From Actinocatenispora sp036503555 (lineage in GTDB: Bacteria; Actinomycetota; Actinomycetes; Mycobacteriales; Micromonosporaceae): a DNA stretch of 64,000 nucleotides. Location of the stretch: positions 1 through 64,000 of the forward strand of contig DASXWQ010000085.1 of the NCBI GenBank assembly GCA_036503555.1. The letters run 5' to 3'. Below the pieces are notes generated by a model. It was not told the origin of the DNA. It ran no database searches and worked only from the letters and a program-made list of their open reading frames with translations. Both the position numbers and the translations under genes were made by a program. Position 1 is the stretch's first letter. Each line of letters starts with the position of its first letter. Positions 16,358 through 25,068 of this stretch are shown here, one piece after another.

Positions 16358-16720
16358 ATGGCGGCGGCCCGACGTGGCGAGCTCAGCGAGGCGGTGCGGG
16401 GCGTACTGCTGGCGGCCGACGAGCCGATGACCCCCGGCCAGGTGCGCGACGCGCTGGGCGGTCGGCCCGCGTACACGACGGTGATGACCGTGCTGACCCG
16501 GCTGGTCGCGCGGGGCCTGGCGAGCCGCCAGCGGGTCGGCCGCGCGTTCGCGTACGTGGCGGTGACCGACGAGGCGGAGCTGACGGCCCGGCGCATGGGG
16601 CTGCTGCTGCGCGACGGCGCGGACCGCGCGGCGGTGCTGGCGCGGTTCGTCGACGTGATCAGCGCCGAGGACGAGAAGCTGCTGACCGAGCTGCTGTCGG
16701 ACGACGAGCGCCGGCCATGA
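16358..16720 (+). CDS. BlaI/MecI/CopY-family repressor
   Basis: A 120-aa winged-helix repressor. The N-terminal domain shows ELSEAVRGVLLAADEPMTPG and the recognition helix region AYTTVMTVLTRLVARGLASR, and the C-terminal helices form the dimer. GGAGG precedes the ATG. The gene overlaps the following M56 peptidase by 4 bp, the classical BlaI-BlaR1 arrangement, in which the membrane peptidase senses a cell-wall signal and leads to repressor cleavage. BlaI-type boxes are found at its own promoter and at the PAP2/glycosyltransferase promoter at 21.7 kb, suggesting a small envelope regulon. Confidence 0.9.
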   Translation: MAAARRGELSEAVRGVLLAADEPMTPGQVRDALGGRPAYTTVMTVLTRLVARGLASRQRVGRAFAYVAVTDEAELTARRMGLLLRDGADRAAVLARFVDVISAEDEKLLTELLSDDERRP

Positions 16721-17622
16721 TCCCCGCCCTGCTGGTCTGTCTGGGTGCCGGCGCCCTGTTCGGGCTGCTGGCCGCCCCGCTCGGCCGCAGGGTCGCACCG
16801 CGCCCGGCCACGTGGCTGTTGACCCTCGGCAGCGTGCTCACCGCGGGCGCCAGTGCCTTCGCGCTCGCGGCGACCGCGTTGCTGTGGATCGGCCAGCTGG
16901 CCCCGGTCGCGGCGCTCGGCGACTGGTCGGCGAGCACGCTGCACCACACCACGCCGGTCCCGCCGCCGGTCGCCGCGGCGGCCGGGGTGGCCCTGGTGGC
17001 GCTGCTCGTCTCGGCCGTGGCCTGCGCGGTTAGCCGCGGCCTGAGCGTCTACCGCAGCTACCGCACCTTCGCGGGGGTGGCCGCGCCGGGGCAGGTCGCG
17101 GTGCTGGACTCGCCGGTACCGGAGGCGTTCGCCACGCCGGAGCCGGCCGGCCGGATCATCGTGACCAGTGCGCTGGTGGGCGTACTGGACGACGGTGAGC
17201 GGCGGGCGCTGATCGCCCACGAGCGATCGCACCTGCTGCACCGCCACGCCTGGTGGCGGATCGCCGCCGAGCTGGCCGCCGCCGCGAATCCGTTGCTGCG
17301 CCCGGCCGCCGGCGTGGTACGCGACGCGGTCGAGCGGTGGGCCGACGAGGACGCCGCGGCCGCGGTCGGCGACCGTCGCGTGGTGGCCCGCGCGATCTCG
17401 CGGGCGGCGCTGGCCCGGCGTCGCGCGCCGGTGACGGCCGCGTCCGGAGGGCAGGTACCGCAACGGGTTCGGGCGCTGCTGGCACCGGTCGCGCCGCGGC
17501 GCCCGGCGCTGGCGGTCGTGCTGGTCGTCCTGCTGGCGGTCACCGCGGCGGGTGCGCTGGCGGTGGAACACACCGGCGACGCCGTCTTCGACCACGCCGC
17601 CGTCTCCGCCGGGCGGGACTGA
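16717..17622 (+). CDS. M56 family (BlaR1-like) membrane metallopeptidase
   Basis: 301 aa with several membrane helices (two at residues about 1-60, one near 90-105, one near the C-terminus, RPALAVVLVVLLAVTAAGAL). The zinc motif IAHERSHLLHRH gives HExxH. The extracellular penicillin-binding sensor domain of BlaR1 is absent, as is usual for the short actinobacterial M56 proteins, so the signal is probably not a beta-lactam bound covalently. It forms an operon with the BlaI-like repressor (ATGA overlap) and likely inactivates it. Confidence 0.88.
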   Translation: MIPALLVCLGAGALFGLLAAPLGRRVAPRPATWLLTLGSVLTAGASAFALAATALLWIGQLAPVAALGDWSASTLHHTTPVPPPVAAAAGVALVALLVSAVACAVSRGLSVYRSYRTFAGVAAPGQVAVLDSPVPEAFATPEPAGRIIVTSALVGVLDDGERRALIAHERSHLLHRHAWWRIAAELAAAANPLLRPAAGVVRDAVERWADEDAAAAVGDRRVVARAISRAALARRRAPVTAASGGQVPQRVRALLAPVAPRRPALAVVLVVLLAVTAAGALAVEHTGDAVFDHAAVSAGRD

Positions 17623-17648
17623 CCCCGGCCGGTCACCCGGCCGGATCT

Positions 17649-17667
17649 GTATCGTGTGACGTACTAG
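17649..17667. promoter_or_regulatory. PadR-unit operator candidate (copy 1)
   Basis: The 19-bp string GTATCGTGTGACGTACTAG lies immediately upstream of the PadR ribosome site. It recurs with only two changes at 18855-18873 before the next gene. Two such matches in 1.2 kb are unlikely by chance, so they are probably binding sites of the PadR protein; its actual binding is not shown. Confidence 0.6.
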
Positions 17668-17680
17668 AGGGGGTGTCGCC

Positions 17681-18001
17681 ATGGTGCGTCGTGCCGACCA
17701 GTTGACCTGGGGAAATCCGCCGCTGCTGATCCTCGGCAGCCTTGCGGGCGGGCCGAAGCACGGGTACGCGATCGTGCAGGATGTGGCCGAGCACGCCGGG
17801 ATCACGATGGGCCCGGGCACGCTGTACGGGGCGCTCGGGCGGTTGGAGGAGCGGGGCCTGGTGGAGGCCCTGCCGGGCGACGAGCGGCGCCGGCCGTACC
17901 GGTTGACCGCGGCCGGGGCGCGGGCGCTGTCCGAGCGGCTGACGGAGATGTCGCGCTTCGCCCGGACCGGGTTGGCGCGGCTGGCGGCGGCGCAGCCGTG
18001 A
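17681..18001 (+). CDS. PadR-family transcriptional regulator
   Basis: A 106-aa winged-helix protein with the PadR signature: NPPLLILGSLAGGPKHGYAI, then ITMGPGTLYGALGRLEERGL and RRRPYRLTAAGARAL. GAGGGGGTG precedes the ATG. The stop overlaps the GTG of the following membrane protein (GTGA), so the two are translationally coupled. PadR proteins with a coupled membrane partner are common in actinobacteria, and the partner may be the target or sensor. Confidence 0.9.
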   Translation: MVRRADQLTWGNPPLLILGSLAGGPKHGYAIVQDVAEHAGITMGPGTLYGALGRLEERGLVEALPGDERRRPYRLTAAGARALSERLTEMSRFARTGLARLAAAQP

Positions 18002-18834
18002 TCCGCCTGCTGCTGGCCTGCTACCCGCCGTCGTTCCGGGACCGGTACGGCGCGGAGCTGGCCGCGCTGGTCGAGGACACCGGGTCGGGTCCGCGGGTGT
18101 GCTGGGACGTTGCGGTCGGCGCGGCGGCGGCCTGGCTGCGTCCGGTGTTCACGGGCGAGCCGGCCGAGCGCGTACGGCGTCGGGTGCAGGCCGGGTTGGC
18201 GGCGACCTGGGTGGCGTGGTGCGCCGGGATGCTCGCGGTCCCGCTGGTGGACCGGGCCGTGTTGGACCCGCCGTTGCCGGGCGTCACCGGCACGGTGCGG
18301 ACGCTGCTCGCGGGTGCGTGGCTGGTGCTGCTGGCGGGCGGTCTCGTCGCCGCCGCGGGCGCGCTCGTCCTGTCGCGTCGGGTGCTGTTGCCGGCGGTAC
18401 GGTCCGGCCGGCGCCGGGTGTGGCGCCCGCTGCTGCCCGCCGCCGTGCTGTCGCTGGCGGAGGTGGCGGGCGCGGCGGGCGTGTGGCTGCTGCGGCGGGA
18501 ACACCCGGCGGTGTGGCCGCATCCGTCCGCCGCGTTCGTGGCGGCGCTGCTCGGGTGGCTGGCGGGGCTTGCCGTCCTCGCGGTGCTCGGCGCGGTCGGC
18601 CCTCCGGTGACGCTGCGCCGGGCCGCGCCGCCGGCCCGGACGATGCGCCTGCCCGCCGTGCTGGCCGTCGGCGTGACGGCCGCGCTGACCGTACTCGCGG
18701 TCGTCCAGGTGGCCGCGGTGGTGCTGGCCGGGCGGGGATCCGTCGCGTACGGCGGCGCCGCTGTCGCGGTGCTGGCCGCCGTCGGCGCGATGGTGAGTAC
18801 CTGGCGAACGGTGCCGGCACTGCACGCGACCTGA
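17998..18834 (+). CDS. PadR-coupled membrane protein of unknown function
   Basis: 278 aa. The N-terminus MIRLLLACYPPSFRDRYGAE is typical of PadR-associated membrane proteins; five or six hydrophobic helices follow, separated by arginine-rich turns. No catalytic motif is visible. It starts with GTG inside the PadR stop. The family is probably an anti-regulator or permease-like partner, but nothing in the sequence decides this. Confidence 0.75.
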   Translation: MIRLLLACYPPSFRDRYGAELAALVEDTGSGPRVCWDVAVGAAAAWLRPVFTGEPAERVRRRVQAGLAATWVAWCAGMLAVPLVDRAVLDPPLPGVTGTVRTLLAGAWLVLLAGGLVAAAGALVLSRRVLLPAVRSGRRRVWRPLLPAAVLSLAEVAGAAGVWLLRREHPAVWPHPSAAFVAALLGWLAGLAVLAVLGAVGPPVTLRRAAPPARTMRLPAVLAVGVTAALTVLAVVQVAAVVLAGRGSVAYGGAAVAVLAAVGAMVSTWRTVPALHAT

Positions 18835-18854
18835 CCCGAATATCGTCTCACGTA

Positions 18855-18880
18855 GTATCGTCTCACGTACTAGTGAGACG
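18855..18880. promoter_or_regulatory. Palindromic operator before the 709-aa hydrolase
   Basis: Contains GTATCGTCTCACGTACTAG (18855-18873), nearly identical to the element before the PadR gene, and extends into an inverted repeat CGTCTCAC-GTACTA-GTGAGACG (18859-18880). A further partial copy, TATCGTCTCACGTAG, sits at 18841-18855. The hydrolase start codon is 12 bp downstream, so bound protein would block initiation. Confidence 0.65.
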
Positions 18881-18891
18881 AGGAGACGCGC

Positions 18892-21021
18892 ATGTCCGAG
18901 GATGGTCTGCCCGCGGCGGTACGCCGGGCGTTGTGGTGCTGCGCGGCGCTGTTCACCGCGTTCGCGGCGGCTACCACGCAGGTGCGGGGTTTGCGGGCGC
19001 ACAGCCCCTGGCGGGACGACCCGTACGACGTGGTGGTCTCGTTCACCCAGCTCCTGGTGCCGGTGCTGGCTGTGGCGTTGGCGATCCGGCTGGCCGGCCG
19101 GCACGCCGCTGGGACCCGCGAACTGCTGCGCGGTGGCCGGGTACTCGTCGGCATGGTCGCGGTGACCGCGGCGGCCGACTGGGTCGCCGTCGCCCTGCGT
19201 ACCCACGGGCACGGCTGGGGCGGCACCGGCCGCTGGCTGGTCGCGGCGCTCGCCGTGGTGACGCTGGCGGTCGCGACCACCGCCGCCGTGCTGCGCCGAG
19301 CCACCCGGCGGACCGTCCACAGTGGACCGGCGCCGGACGCGACGGCGCCGGACTGGGCCGACGGGGTACTCGACGGCATCGGCACCGTCGTCGGGCGCTG
19401 GCGCCCGGCGGGCCCGCTGGCGCGCTGGCTGACGGACGTGGTCGTCGGCGGCCGGTACGGGCTGCGGCGGCACCGGCTGGCCGCCGCGGTCCTGGTTGCG
19501 ATCGTCGTGTCGGCCGGGTTCACGCTCACCGAGGCGATCGGCGACGGCCTCGGCCCGCACCCGGCGACCGCGGCGGCGGCACGCGTCGCGATCGGTACCG
19601 CCTGCCTGCTGGCGGCGCTGATCCCGATCAACGCCTACCTGGGTGTGCTGCGCCCCGCCGACCGCGCGGAACCGGGACGGCGACCGGCGCTGGTGTGCGC
19701 CGGGTTCGCGGTGCTCGCGAGCGTTCCGGGCACGCTGGCGTTCCGGGACGGGATCGGTGCCCTGGTCGACTATCCGGTCACGAGCTGGGGCCGGCTGGCC
19801 CGGTTGCTCACCGTGGGCGCCGTGCTGGCCGGGCTGGTCACCCTGCTGGCGCAGGCGATCCGGCGACGTCGCCGTTGGCCGGCCCGCGCGCTGCTCGCGG
19901 TACCGCTCGCGCTCGTGCTCGTACCCGTGGGCACGGTGGGGTATCTCGGTGTGCGGCACGTGCTGCCGCGGGAGCTGCCGGCGCCGACCGGCCCGTATCG
20001 GGTGGGGCGGACCGCCCACGACTGGACCGACACCGCCCGTACCGATCCGCTCGCACCCCGCCCCGGCAGACCCCGCGAGCTGTCGGTGTGGGTCTGGTAT
20101 CCCGCGCCGGCCGGCATCTCCGGGCCACCGGCGCCGTACGCGCCCGGCCACTGGGCCGGGATGCTCAGCCTCGGCATCCTCGCCAACCGGCTCGACCGGG
20201 TACGCACGCACTCGGTCGCGGGCGCGCCGGTGGCGGCGGGGCGGTTCCCGCTGGTGGTGCTCGAACCGGGGATGGGTCTCGCCGCACCGCAGTTCAGTAC
20301 CCTCGCCGAGGACCTTGCCAGCCACGGCTACGTCGTCGCCGGCGTGACCCCCACGTACAGCGCCAACCGCACCGTCCTCGACGGACAACCGGTGGGGCGT
20401 ACCGCGGTCGGGAACCCGCAGGACTTCAGCAGGCGCAACGGTGACCGGCTCGTCGCGGTGTGGGCGGCCGACGCCCGGTTCGTCGCCGCCCGCATGGCCC
20501 GTACCGGCGGGTCGCTGGGCGGCCACGTCGACGCCACCCGCGTCGCCTACGTCGGGCACTCCTTCGGCGGTGCCGCCTCGCTCCAGGCGTGCCACGAGGA
20601 CCGACGCTGCGCCGGGGCGGCGGACCTCGACGGCACGCCGTACGGCGCCGTCGTCAGCGCGGGCCTGGCCGCGCCGGCGCTGCTGCTCGGCACCCCCGGA
20701 GACTGCCTCGCCGGGCCCTGCCACCCGACCGACGCCGCGCACCGCGACATCGACACCGCCAGCCGGTCACTGCGCGCCGCCAGCACCGGCCCCGGCTTCC
20801 GGTACGAGATCGCGGGAGCCGAACACTTCAACTTCACCGACTACGGCGCCTACTACGTCCCCGGCGCGCTGCGCGGACTGACCCAGCTCGGCCCGATCGA
20901 CGGCGACCGCGCGCTCGTCGTCGTGTCGGCCTGCGTCACCGCCTTCGCCGACCACGTCCTGCGCGGTGGCCCCGCACCCGCCCCGGACCGCCGCTATCCG
21001 GAGCTACGGGCCGTCGCCTGA
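18892..21021 (+). CDS. Membrane-anchored alpha/beta hydrolase (PAF-acetylhydrolase-like)
   Basis: 709 aa. The first 360 residues form several transmembrane helices. The C-terminal half is an alpha/beta hydrolase facing one side of the membrane: an oxyanion-like region FPLVVLEPGMGL, the nucleophile elbow VGHSFGGAAS, the conserved LDGTPYG, and HFNFTDYG, whose His-Phe-x-Phe-x-Asp resembles bacterial PAF-acetylhydrolases. It may cleave lipid or acyl esters. The promoter carries the PadR-associated motif, so it is probably regulated with the upstream PadR unit. Confidence 0.8.
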   Translation: MSEDGLPAAVRRALWCCAALFTAFAAATTQVRGLRAHSPWRDDPYDVVVSFTQLLVPVLAVALAIRLAGRHAAGTRELLRGGRVLVGMVAVTAAADWVAVALRTHGHGWGGTGRWLVAALAVVTLAVATTAAVLRRATRRTVHSGPAPDATAPDWADGVLDGIGTVVGRWRPAGPLARWLTDVVVGGRYGLRRHRLAAAVLVAIVVSAGFTLTEAIGDGLGPHPATAAAARVAIGTACLLAALIPINAYLGVLRPADRAEPGRRPALVCAGFAVLASVPGTLAFRDGIGALVDYPVTSWGRLARLLTVGAVLAGLVTLLAQAIRRRRRWPARALLAVPLALVLVPVGTVGYLGVRHVLPRELPAPTGPYRVGRTAHDWTDTARTDPLAPRPGRPRELSVWVWYPAPAGISGPPAPYAPGHWAGMLSLGILANRLDRVRTHSVAGAPVAAGRFPLVVLEPGMGLAAPQFSTLAEDLASHGYVVAGVTPTYSANRTVLDGQPVGRTAVGNPQDFSRRNGDRLVAVWAADARFVAARMARTGGSLGGHVDATRVAYVGHSFGGAASLQACHEDRRCAGAADLDGTPYGAVVSAGLAAPALLLGTPGDCLAGPCHPTDAAHRDIDTASRSLRAASTGPGFRYEIAGAEHFNFTDYGAYYVPGALRGLTQLGPIDGDRALVVVSACVTAFADHVLRGGPAPAPDRRYPELRAVA

Positions 21022-21029
21022 CCGCGCCC

Positions 21030-21662
21030 CTACCGGCGTACGGTCGCGTCCGCGCGGCCCGGACCAGGTGCGGACGGCGCGGCGGTGACCAGGGCCCGCA
21101 GGGGCGTGGTGGCGAGCACCGCGAGCAGGCGTACCAGCGCGGCACGCAGGGCGAGGACCGTCAGCAGGGTGACCGCGGCGCCGAGGAGCAGGCCGGCGAG
21201 GACGTCGGTGGGGTAGTGCACGCCGACGTACACCCGGGCGAACGCCAGGAACAGTGCCAGTGCGGTGGCGAGTGCGCCCCAGCGGATGCTGGCCAGCAGC
21301 AGGCCGCCGGCCAGCGCGCCGGCGATCATGCAGTGGTCGCTGGGGAACGAGCTGTCCGCCGAGTGCGGCAACAGCAGCAGCACGTGTGGCATCGCGGCGA
21401 ACGGCCGGGCCCGGTCCACGGCGGGGCCGATGATCTGGTTCAGGCCCAGTGCCAGCACGCTGCCGACGCCGGCCAGCACGACGACCGCGAGCGCGGCGTA
21501 CCCGTCGGCCCGGCGCCGCGCGGTGAACCAGGCGGCGGCCCACACCGCGACGATCGCGACGAGCCCGCCCCACAACGCGTACGCCGCCATGAACCCGTGC
21601 GCCCATCCGGTGGTCGCGGACAGGTGGTTGGCCTGCCAGAACAGATCGCGGTCCCACGTCAT
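21030..21662 (-). CDS. PAP2-family membrane phosphatase
   Basis: A 210-aa phosphatidic-acid-phosphatase-type protein with about five helices. The three phosphatase motifs are DRARPFA, SFPSDHCMIAGA (PSDH in place of PSGH) and RVYVGVHYPTDVLAG. It may dephosphorylate undecaprenyl-PP or other lipid phosphates. ATG 21662 follows GGGAGG; longer in-frame versions would run through the operator region. It is divergent from a glycosyltransferase, with two BlaI-type boxes between, which fits a cell-envelope role. Confidence 0.88.
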   Translation of the reverse strand: MTWDRDLFWQANHLSATTGWAHGFMAAYALWGGLVAIVAVWAAAWFTARRRADGYAALAVVVLAGVGSVLALGLNQIIGPAVDRARPFAAMPHVLLLLPHSADSSFPSDHCMIAGALAGGLLLASIRWGALATALALFLAFARVYVGVHYPTDVLAGLLLGAAVTLLTVLALRAALVRLLAVLATTPLRALVTAAPSAPGPGRADATVRR

Positions 21663-21721
21663 GCGCGGCGCCTCCCGTGGTCCCGAGCCGGCGGCGGTGG
21701 TCGAGTCACCGCCGACGTTAC

Positions 21722-21769
21722 TACTACGACTTGACGTAGTATCCATTATTACTACACTCTGGCGTAGTA
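21722..21769. promoter_or_regulatory. Two BlaI-type operators in a divergent promoter
   Basis: TACTACGACTTGACGTAGTA (21722-21741) and TACTACACTCTGGCGTAGTA (21750-21769) are TACTAC-N8-GTAGTA dyads 28 bp apart. They match the box at 16321 before the BlaI-like gene and sit between the PAP2 phosphatase and the glycosyltransferase, so both genes are likely members of that repressor's regulon. Confidence 0.75.
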
Positions 21770-21874
21770 GATATCGCGCGACGCCGTCCGGCCAGCTACC
21801 GCCGACGCCACGCGGGCGACCGCGCCGCCACGACCCCCTCCGCACGCCCGACGGCGTGGAAAGGTGCGCCCGCA

Positions 21875-23011
21875 GTGAGCCATGTCGTGATCGTCTCCGC
21901 CCGCATCGGCGCCGGACACGACGGCGCCGCCGCCGACCTCGCCCGCCGCCTGACCGGCCGCGGCTGCACGGTCGACCGGTACGACCTCGTCGACCTCCTG
22001 CCCGCCCCGATCGCCGCGGCACTGACCCGCGGTTACCACCACCAGCTCGCGATCGCGCCCTGGTCCTGGCAGGCGACGGTCACCGCCTTCCACCATCCCG
22101 TACCCGCCGCCGTCGCGGCCCGCGCCACCCGCGCCGCCGAACGCCACATCCTGGCCGCGGTACGCCCCGACACCGTCGCCGTGGTCGCGACCTACCCGCT
22201 CGCGAGCCAGGCCCTCGCGCGGCTGCGGCGTACCGGTCGGCTGGCCGTCCCGGCCTTCGCCTACCTCACCGACCCCTCGGTGCACCGCACGTGGATCGGC
22301 GCCGGCATCGACACGTACCTGACGCCGTACGCCACGGCACGCGACCAGGCCCGGCGACTCGGCGCCACCGACGTCCGCATCGTCGCGCCCACGGTCTCGC
22401 CGGGCTTCCGCCCGGCCCGCGACGCGGCCGAGACCGCCGCCGCCCGCCGCGCCCACCGGCTGCCGCCGACCGGACCGCTCGCCCTCGTCGTGGCCGGCTC
22501 ACTCGGCGTCGGGAGGCCCGACCGCACCGCGTACGACATCGCCGCGACCGGGCTCGCCGCCCCCGTCGTCCTGTGCGGCCGGCATCCCACCCTGTACCGG
22601 CGGCTCACCGCCGTGCCGGGGATCGTCGCGCTCGGCTGGGTCGACGACATGCCCACGCTGCTGCGCGCCGTCGACGTCGCCGTACACAACGCCGGCGGGC
22701 TCACCGCGCTCGAAGCACTCGCCACCGGCCTGCCCGCCGTGACGTACCGTCCGCTGCCCGGTCACGGCCGCGCGAACGCCCGTACCCTCGACGAGGCCGG
22801 CATCGTCCCCTGGATCCGCGGCCCGCGCCAGCTGCCGGACGCCCTCGGCGCCGCGCTCGCCGGCGGCGGCGACCCGCCCGACCTGTTCGCCGCTCCCGAC
22901 CCGGCTGCCGTCGTCACCGCACCGGCGGCGGACCGCACCGCGCACCCGACCGTACGGCTGGCGCGACGGCGCCGCGCCGGTCACCGGCCTCCGACCCGCA
23001 GCCGCGTCTGA
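21875..23011 (+). CDS. GT-B glycosyltransferase (MurG/MGDG-synthase-like)
   Basis: 378 aa. The N-terminus has VVIVSARIGAGHDGAAADLA, the G-x-GH loop of the MGDG-synthase/MurG group. The C-terminal domain carries VVLCGRHPTLYRRL, LGWVDDMPTLLRAVDVAVHN and AGGLTALEALATGLPAVTY, the nucleotide-sugar site. Proteins of this group glycosylate diacylglycerol or other lipid acceptors at the membrane face. The start is GTG 21875. Together with the PAP2 phosphatase it could make or trim a glycolipid; this pairing is an inference from shared operators. Confidence 0.82.
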   Translation: MSHVVIVSARIGAGHDGAAADLARRLTGRGCTVDRYDLVDLLPAPIAAALTRGYHHQLAIAPWSWQATVTAFHHPVPAAVAARATRAAERHILAAVRPDTVAVVATYPLASQALARLRRTGRLAVPAFAYLTDPSVHRTWIGAGIDTYLTPYATARDQARRLGATDVRIVAPTVSPGFRPARDAAETAAARRAHRLPPTGPLALVVAGSLGVGRPDRTAYDIAATGLAAPVVLCGRHPTLYRRLTAVPGIVALGWVDDMPTLLRAVDVAVHNAGGLTALEALATGLPAVTYRPLPGHGRANARTLDEAGIVPWIRGPRQLPDALGAALAGGGDPPDLFAAPDPAAVVTAPAADRTAHPTVRLARRRRAGHRPPTRSRV

Positions 23012-23020
23012 GCGCCACGG

Positions 23021-23732
23021 TCACGCGGTGAGCAGGCGGGCGGCCAGGGCGTCCAGGTGGTGCTCGGCGAGTCCGTGCCGGCGCAGGTACGCGCGGGAGC
23101 CAGTCCCACCGGAGGTCGAGGTGGCGCAGGGTGTCCGGCATGGTCTCGGGCTCGGGCATCGAGAGGCTGGCGGGGTCTGCGCCCTCGGCGAGGCAGTCCT
23201 GGGTGTGGTCGTAGTCCCGTACGATCGCGGCCCGCTCGACGCCGAGGGCGTCGAGGACCAGCGCGACCAGCATGCCGGTGCGGTCGGCGCCGGACAGGCA
23301 GTGCACGACCACGACACCCGGTGCGGCGTCGGCGATCGCGCGTACGGCGGCGACGACCCGGCGACCGTTGCGGTCGATGCTGCCGCGGTAGAGGTCCGCG
23401 CGGGTTCGTTCGCTCGCGCGGTCACGTTCGTGGTCCCGCGCGTCGTCGATGAACGGGACGAGCCGGTAGCGGGGGTCGCCGGCGAACGGGTGCGCCGCGC
23501 CGGACAGCTCCCGGGGCGACCGCAGGTCGATGACCGCGCCGATGCCGTACGCGCGGGCCGCGGCCACGCCGTCGTCGTCGAGCCGGTCCAGCGAGTCGGC
23601 CCGGACCAGGCGCCTGCGCGCGGTCGCGTGCCCGTCGACGGTGGGCAGGCCGCCGACGTCGCGGACGTTGCGGCAGTGCGGCCAGCGCAGCTCGCCGGGC
23701 AGGCGCGGCCGAGGGGCCGGGGTGCTGTGCAC
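23021..23732 (-). pseudogene. Tyrosine/dual-specificity phosphatase, frameshifted near the C-terminus
   Basis: It starts near GTG 23732 (no strong ribosome site; the start is uncertain) and reads RNVRDVGGLPTVDG, VIDLRSPRELSG and the phosphatase loop VVVHCLSGADRTGMLVALVL (C-x5-R). At 23095-23097 the coding strand has CCC where CC would keep the frame: with it the protein would continue WDWLRAYLRRHGLAEHHL to LAARLLTA at 23021, the normal family end. As sequenced the frame instead runs on into the neighbouring glycosyltransferase. The active site is intact, so if this is a base-calling artefact the enzyme is functional. Confidence 0.75.
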
Positions 23733-23805
23733 ACGGTGCGGATGCCACCCGCCGATGCGGCGCGCACGTCGGCGGGTGTCCCGATACAGCAACGGTTCCG
23801 GCGGC

Positions 23806-25068
23806 CTACGGTGCCTCGATCGCGCCGTCCGGCCGGCGTACCCGGGCCGCCCAGCGCTCGTGCGCGTGCGGCGCCGGCGGGTACCCGGCGGCGGCGCGCT
23901 CGTCAAGGTCGACGCCCCACCCCGGTGCGTCGGAGGGCCGCAGGTGACCGTCGACGACGACCGGCGTGCCGGGGAACACCTCGTGCACCGCCTCGGCGTA
24001 CGTGTGGCTCTCCTGGATGCCGAACGCCGGTGTGCTGACGTCGATCGCCAGGTTGGCGGCGACGCCGACCGGGGACACGTCGGCGGGGGAGTGGAACGCG
24101 GTGCGTACGCCGGTCAGCTCGCACAGGTCGGCGAGTTTGCGGGCCGGCGTGAGGCCGCCGACGGCGGACACGTGCAGCCGCAGCAGGTCCACGCCGCCGC
24201 GCAGTACCAGCCGTGCGGCGTCCGGTACCGACGACAGCAGCTCGCCTACGGCGACCGGCACCGGCGACGCCGCCCGTACCTCGGGCAGCCGCTCGTAGTC
24301 CTCCGGCGCGATCACGTCCTCCAGGAAGAACAGCCGGTACGGCTCCAGCGCGCGGGCCAGCAGCACCGCCTGCTTCGGCGTGAGCCGGCTGTGTACGTCG
24401 TGCAGCAGCTCGACCTCGTCGCCGAGCTCGGCGCGCGCCGCCCGGAACAGCTCCGGGGTGGTGGCCAGGTAGGCGTTGACGTCCCAACCGTCCGGGTACG
24501 GCGAGCGCGGGTAGCCGCCCCGCCGGCCGGGCGCACCGTACGTGCCGAGGCCGGGCTGGCCGACCTGGAGCCGCACGTACCGGAAGCCGGCCTCGACGAA
24601 GCCGCGCGCCTGGGCGAGCGTGTCGTCGATCGTGGCGCCCGAGGCGTGCGTGTACACCGGCACCGCGCCGCGCAGCCGGCCGCCGAGCAGCTCGTGCACG
24701 GGCATCCCGGCGCGCTTGCCGGCGATGTCCCACAGCGCCATGTCCACACCGGACAGCGCGTTGTTTCCGACCGGCCCCTCCCGCCAGTACGACGAGAAGT
24801 GCACGAGGCGGGTGATGTCGCCGATGTCGGCCGGGTGGCGGCCGACGACCAGCGGCGCCACGTGGGTCTCCAGCGCGGCGGCCACCGCCGCGTACCGCTG
24901 GGTGAACGTCGCGCAACCCAGCCCGTACAGGCCGGGTTCGGAGGTGTCGAGCCGCACCACCACCAGCGGTATGCCCTCCGGTGCGGTGACGACGACGCGC
25001 AGTCCGGTGATGCGTAAGGAATCCCGGGCCGGCCACGGTGGTTGGGCCTCGGGCAGCGGGACGGTCAC
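23806..25068 (-). CDS. Enolase-superfamily sugar-acid dehydratase (ManD/RspA-like)
   Basis: 420 aa. The N-terminal capping domain is followed by a TIM barrel with metal ligands in LLHDVHSRLTPKQAV, RLFFLEDVIAPEDYE and VAVGELLSSVPDA; the C-terminus has RTAFHSPADVSPVGVAAN and AFGIQESHTYAEAV. These motifs match mannonate/gluconate dehydratases of the ManD group, which convert aldonates to 2-keto-3-deoxy sugars. GTG 25068 is preceded by GGAGG and overlaps the stop codon of an epimerase remnant. The original operon was probably for sugar-acid breakdown. Confidence 0.85.
   Translation of the reverse strand: MTVPLPEAQPPWPARDSLRITGLRVVVTAPEGIPLVVVRLDTSEPGLYGLGCATFTQRYAAVAAALETHVAPLVVGRHPADIGDITRLVHFSSYWREGPVGNNALSGVDMALWDIAGKRAGMPVHELLGGRLRGAVPVYTHASGATIDDTLAQARGFVEAGFRYVRLQVGQPGLGTYGAPGRRGGYPRSPYPDGWDVNAYLATTPELFRAARAELGDEVELLHDVHSRLTPKQAVLLARALEPYRLFFLEDVIAPEDYERLPEVRAASPVPVAVGELLSSVPDAARLVLRGGVDLLRLHVSAVGGLTPARKLADLCELTGVRTAFHSPADVSPVGVAANLAIDVSTPAFGIQESHTYAEAVHEVFPGTPVVVDGHLRPSDAPGWGVDLDERAAAGYPPAPHAHERWAARVRRPDGAIEAP

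Noticed and set aside
15433..20742. A 1769-codon open frame on the minus strand
   Set aside because: It lies antisense to at least six recognisable genes; long antisense frames arise here from the GC-rich third codon position. Its residue composition (Arg/His/Gly repeats) has no domain signal.
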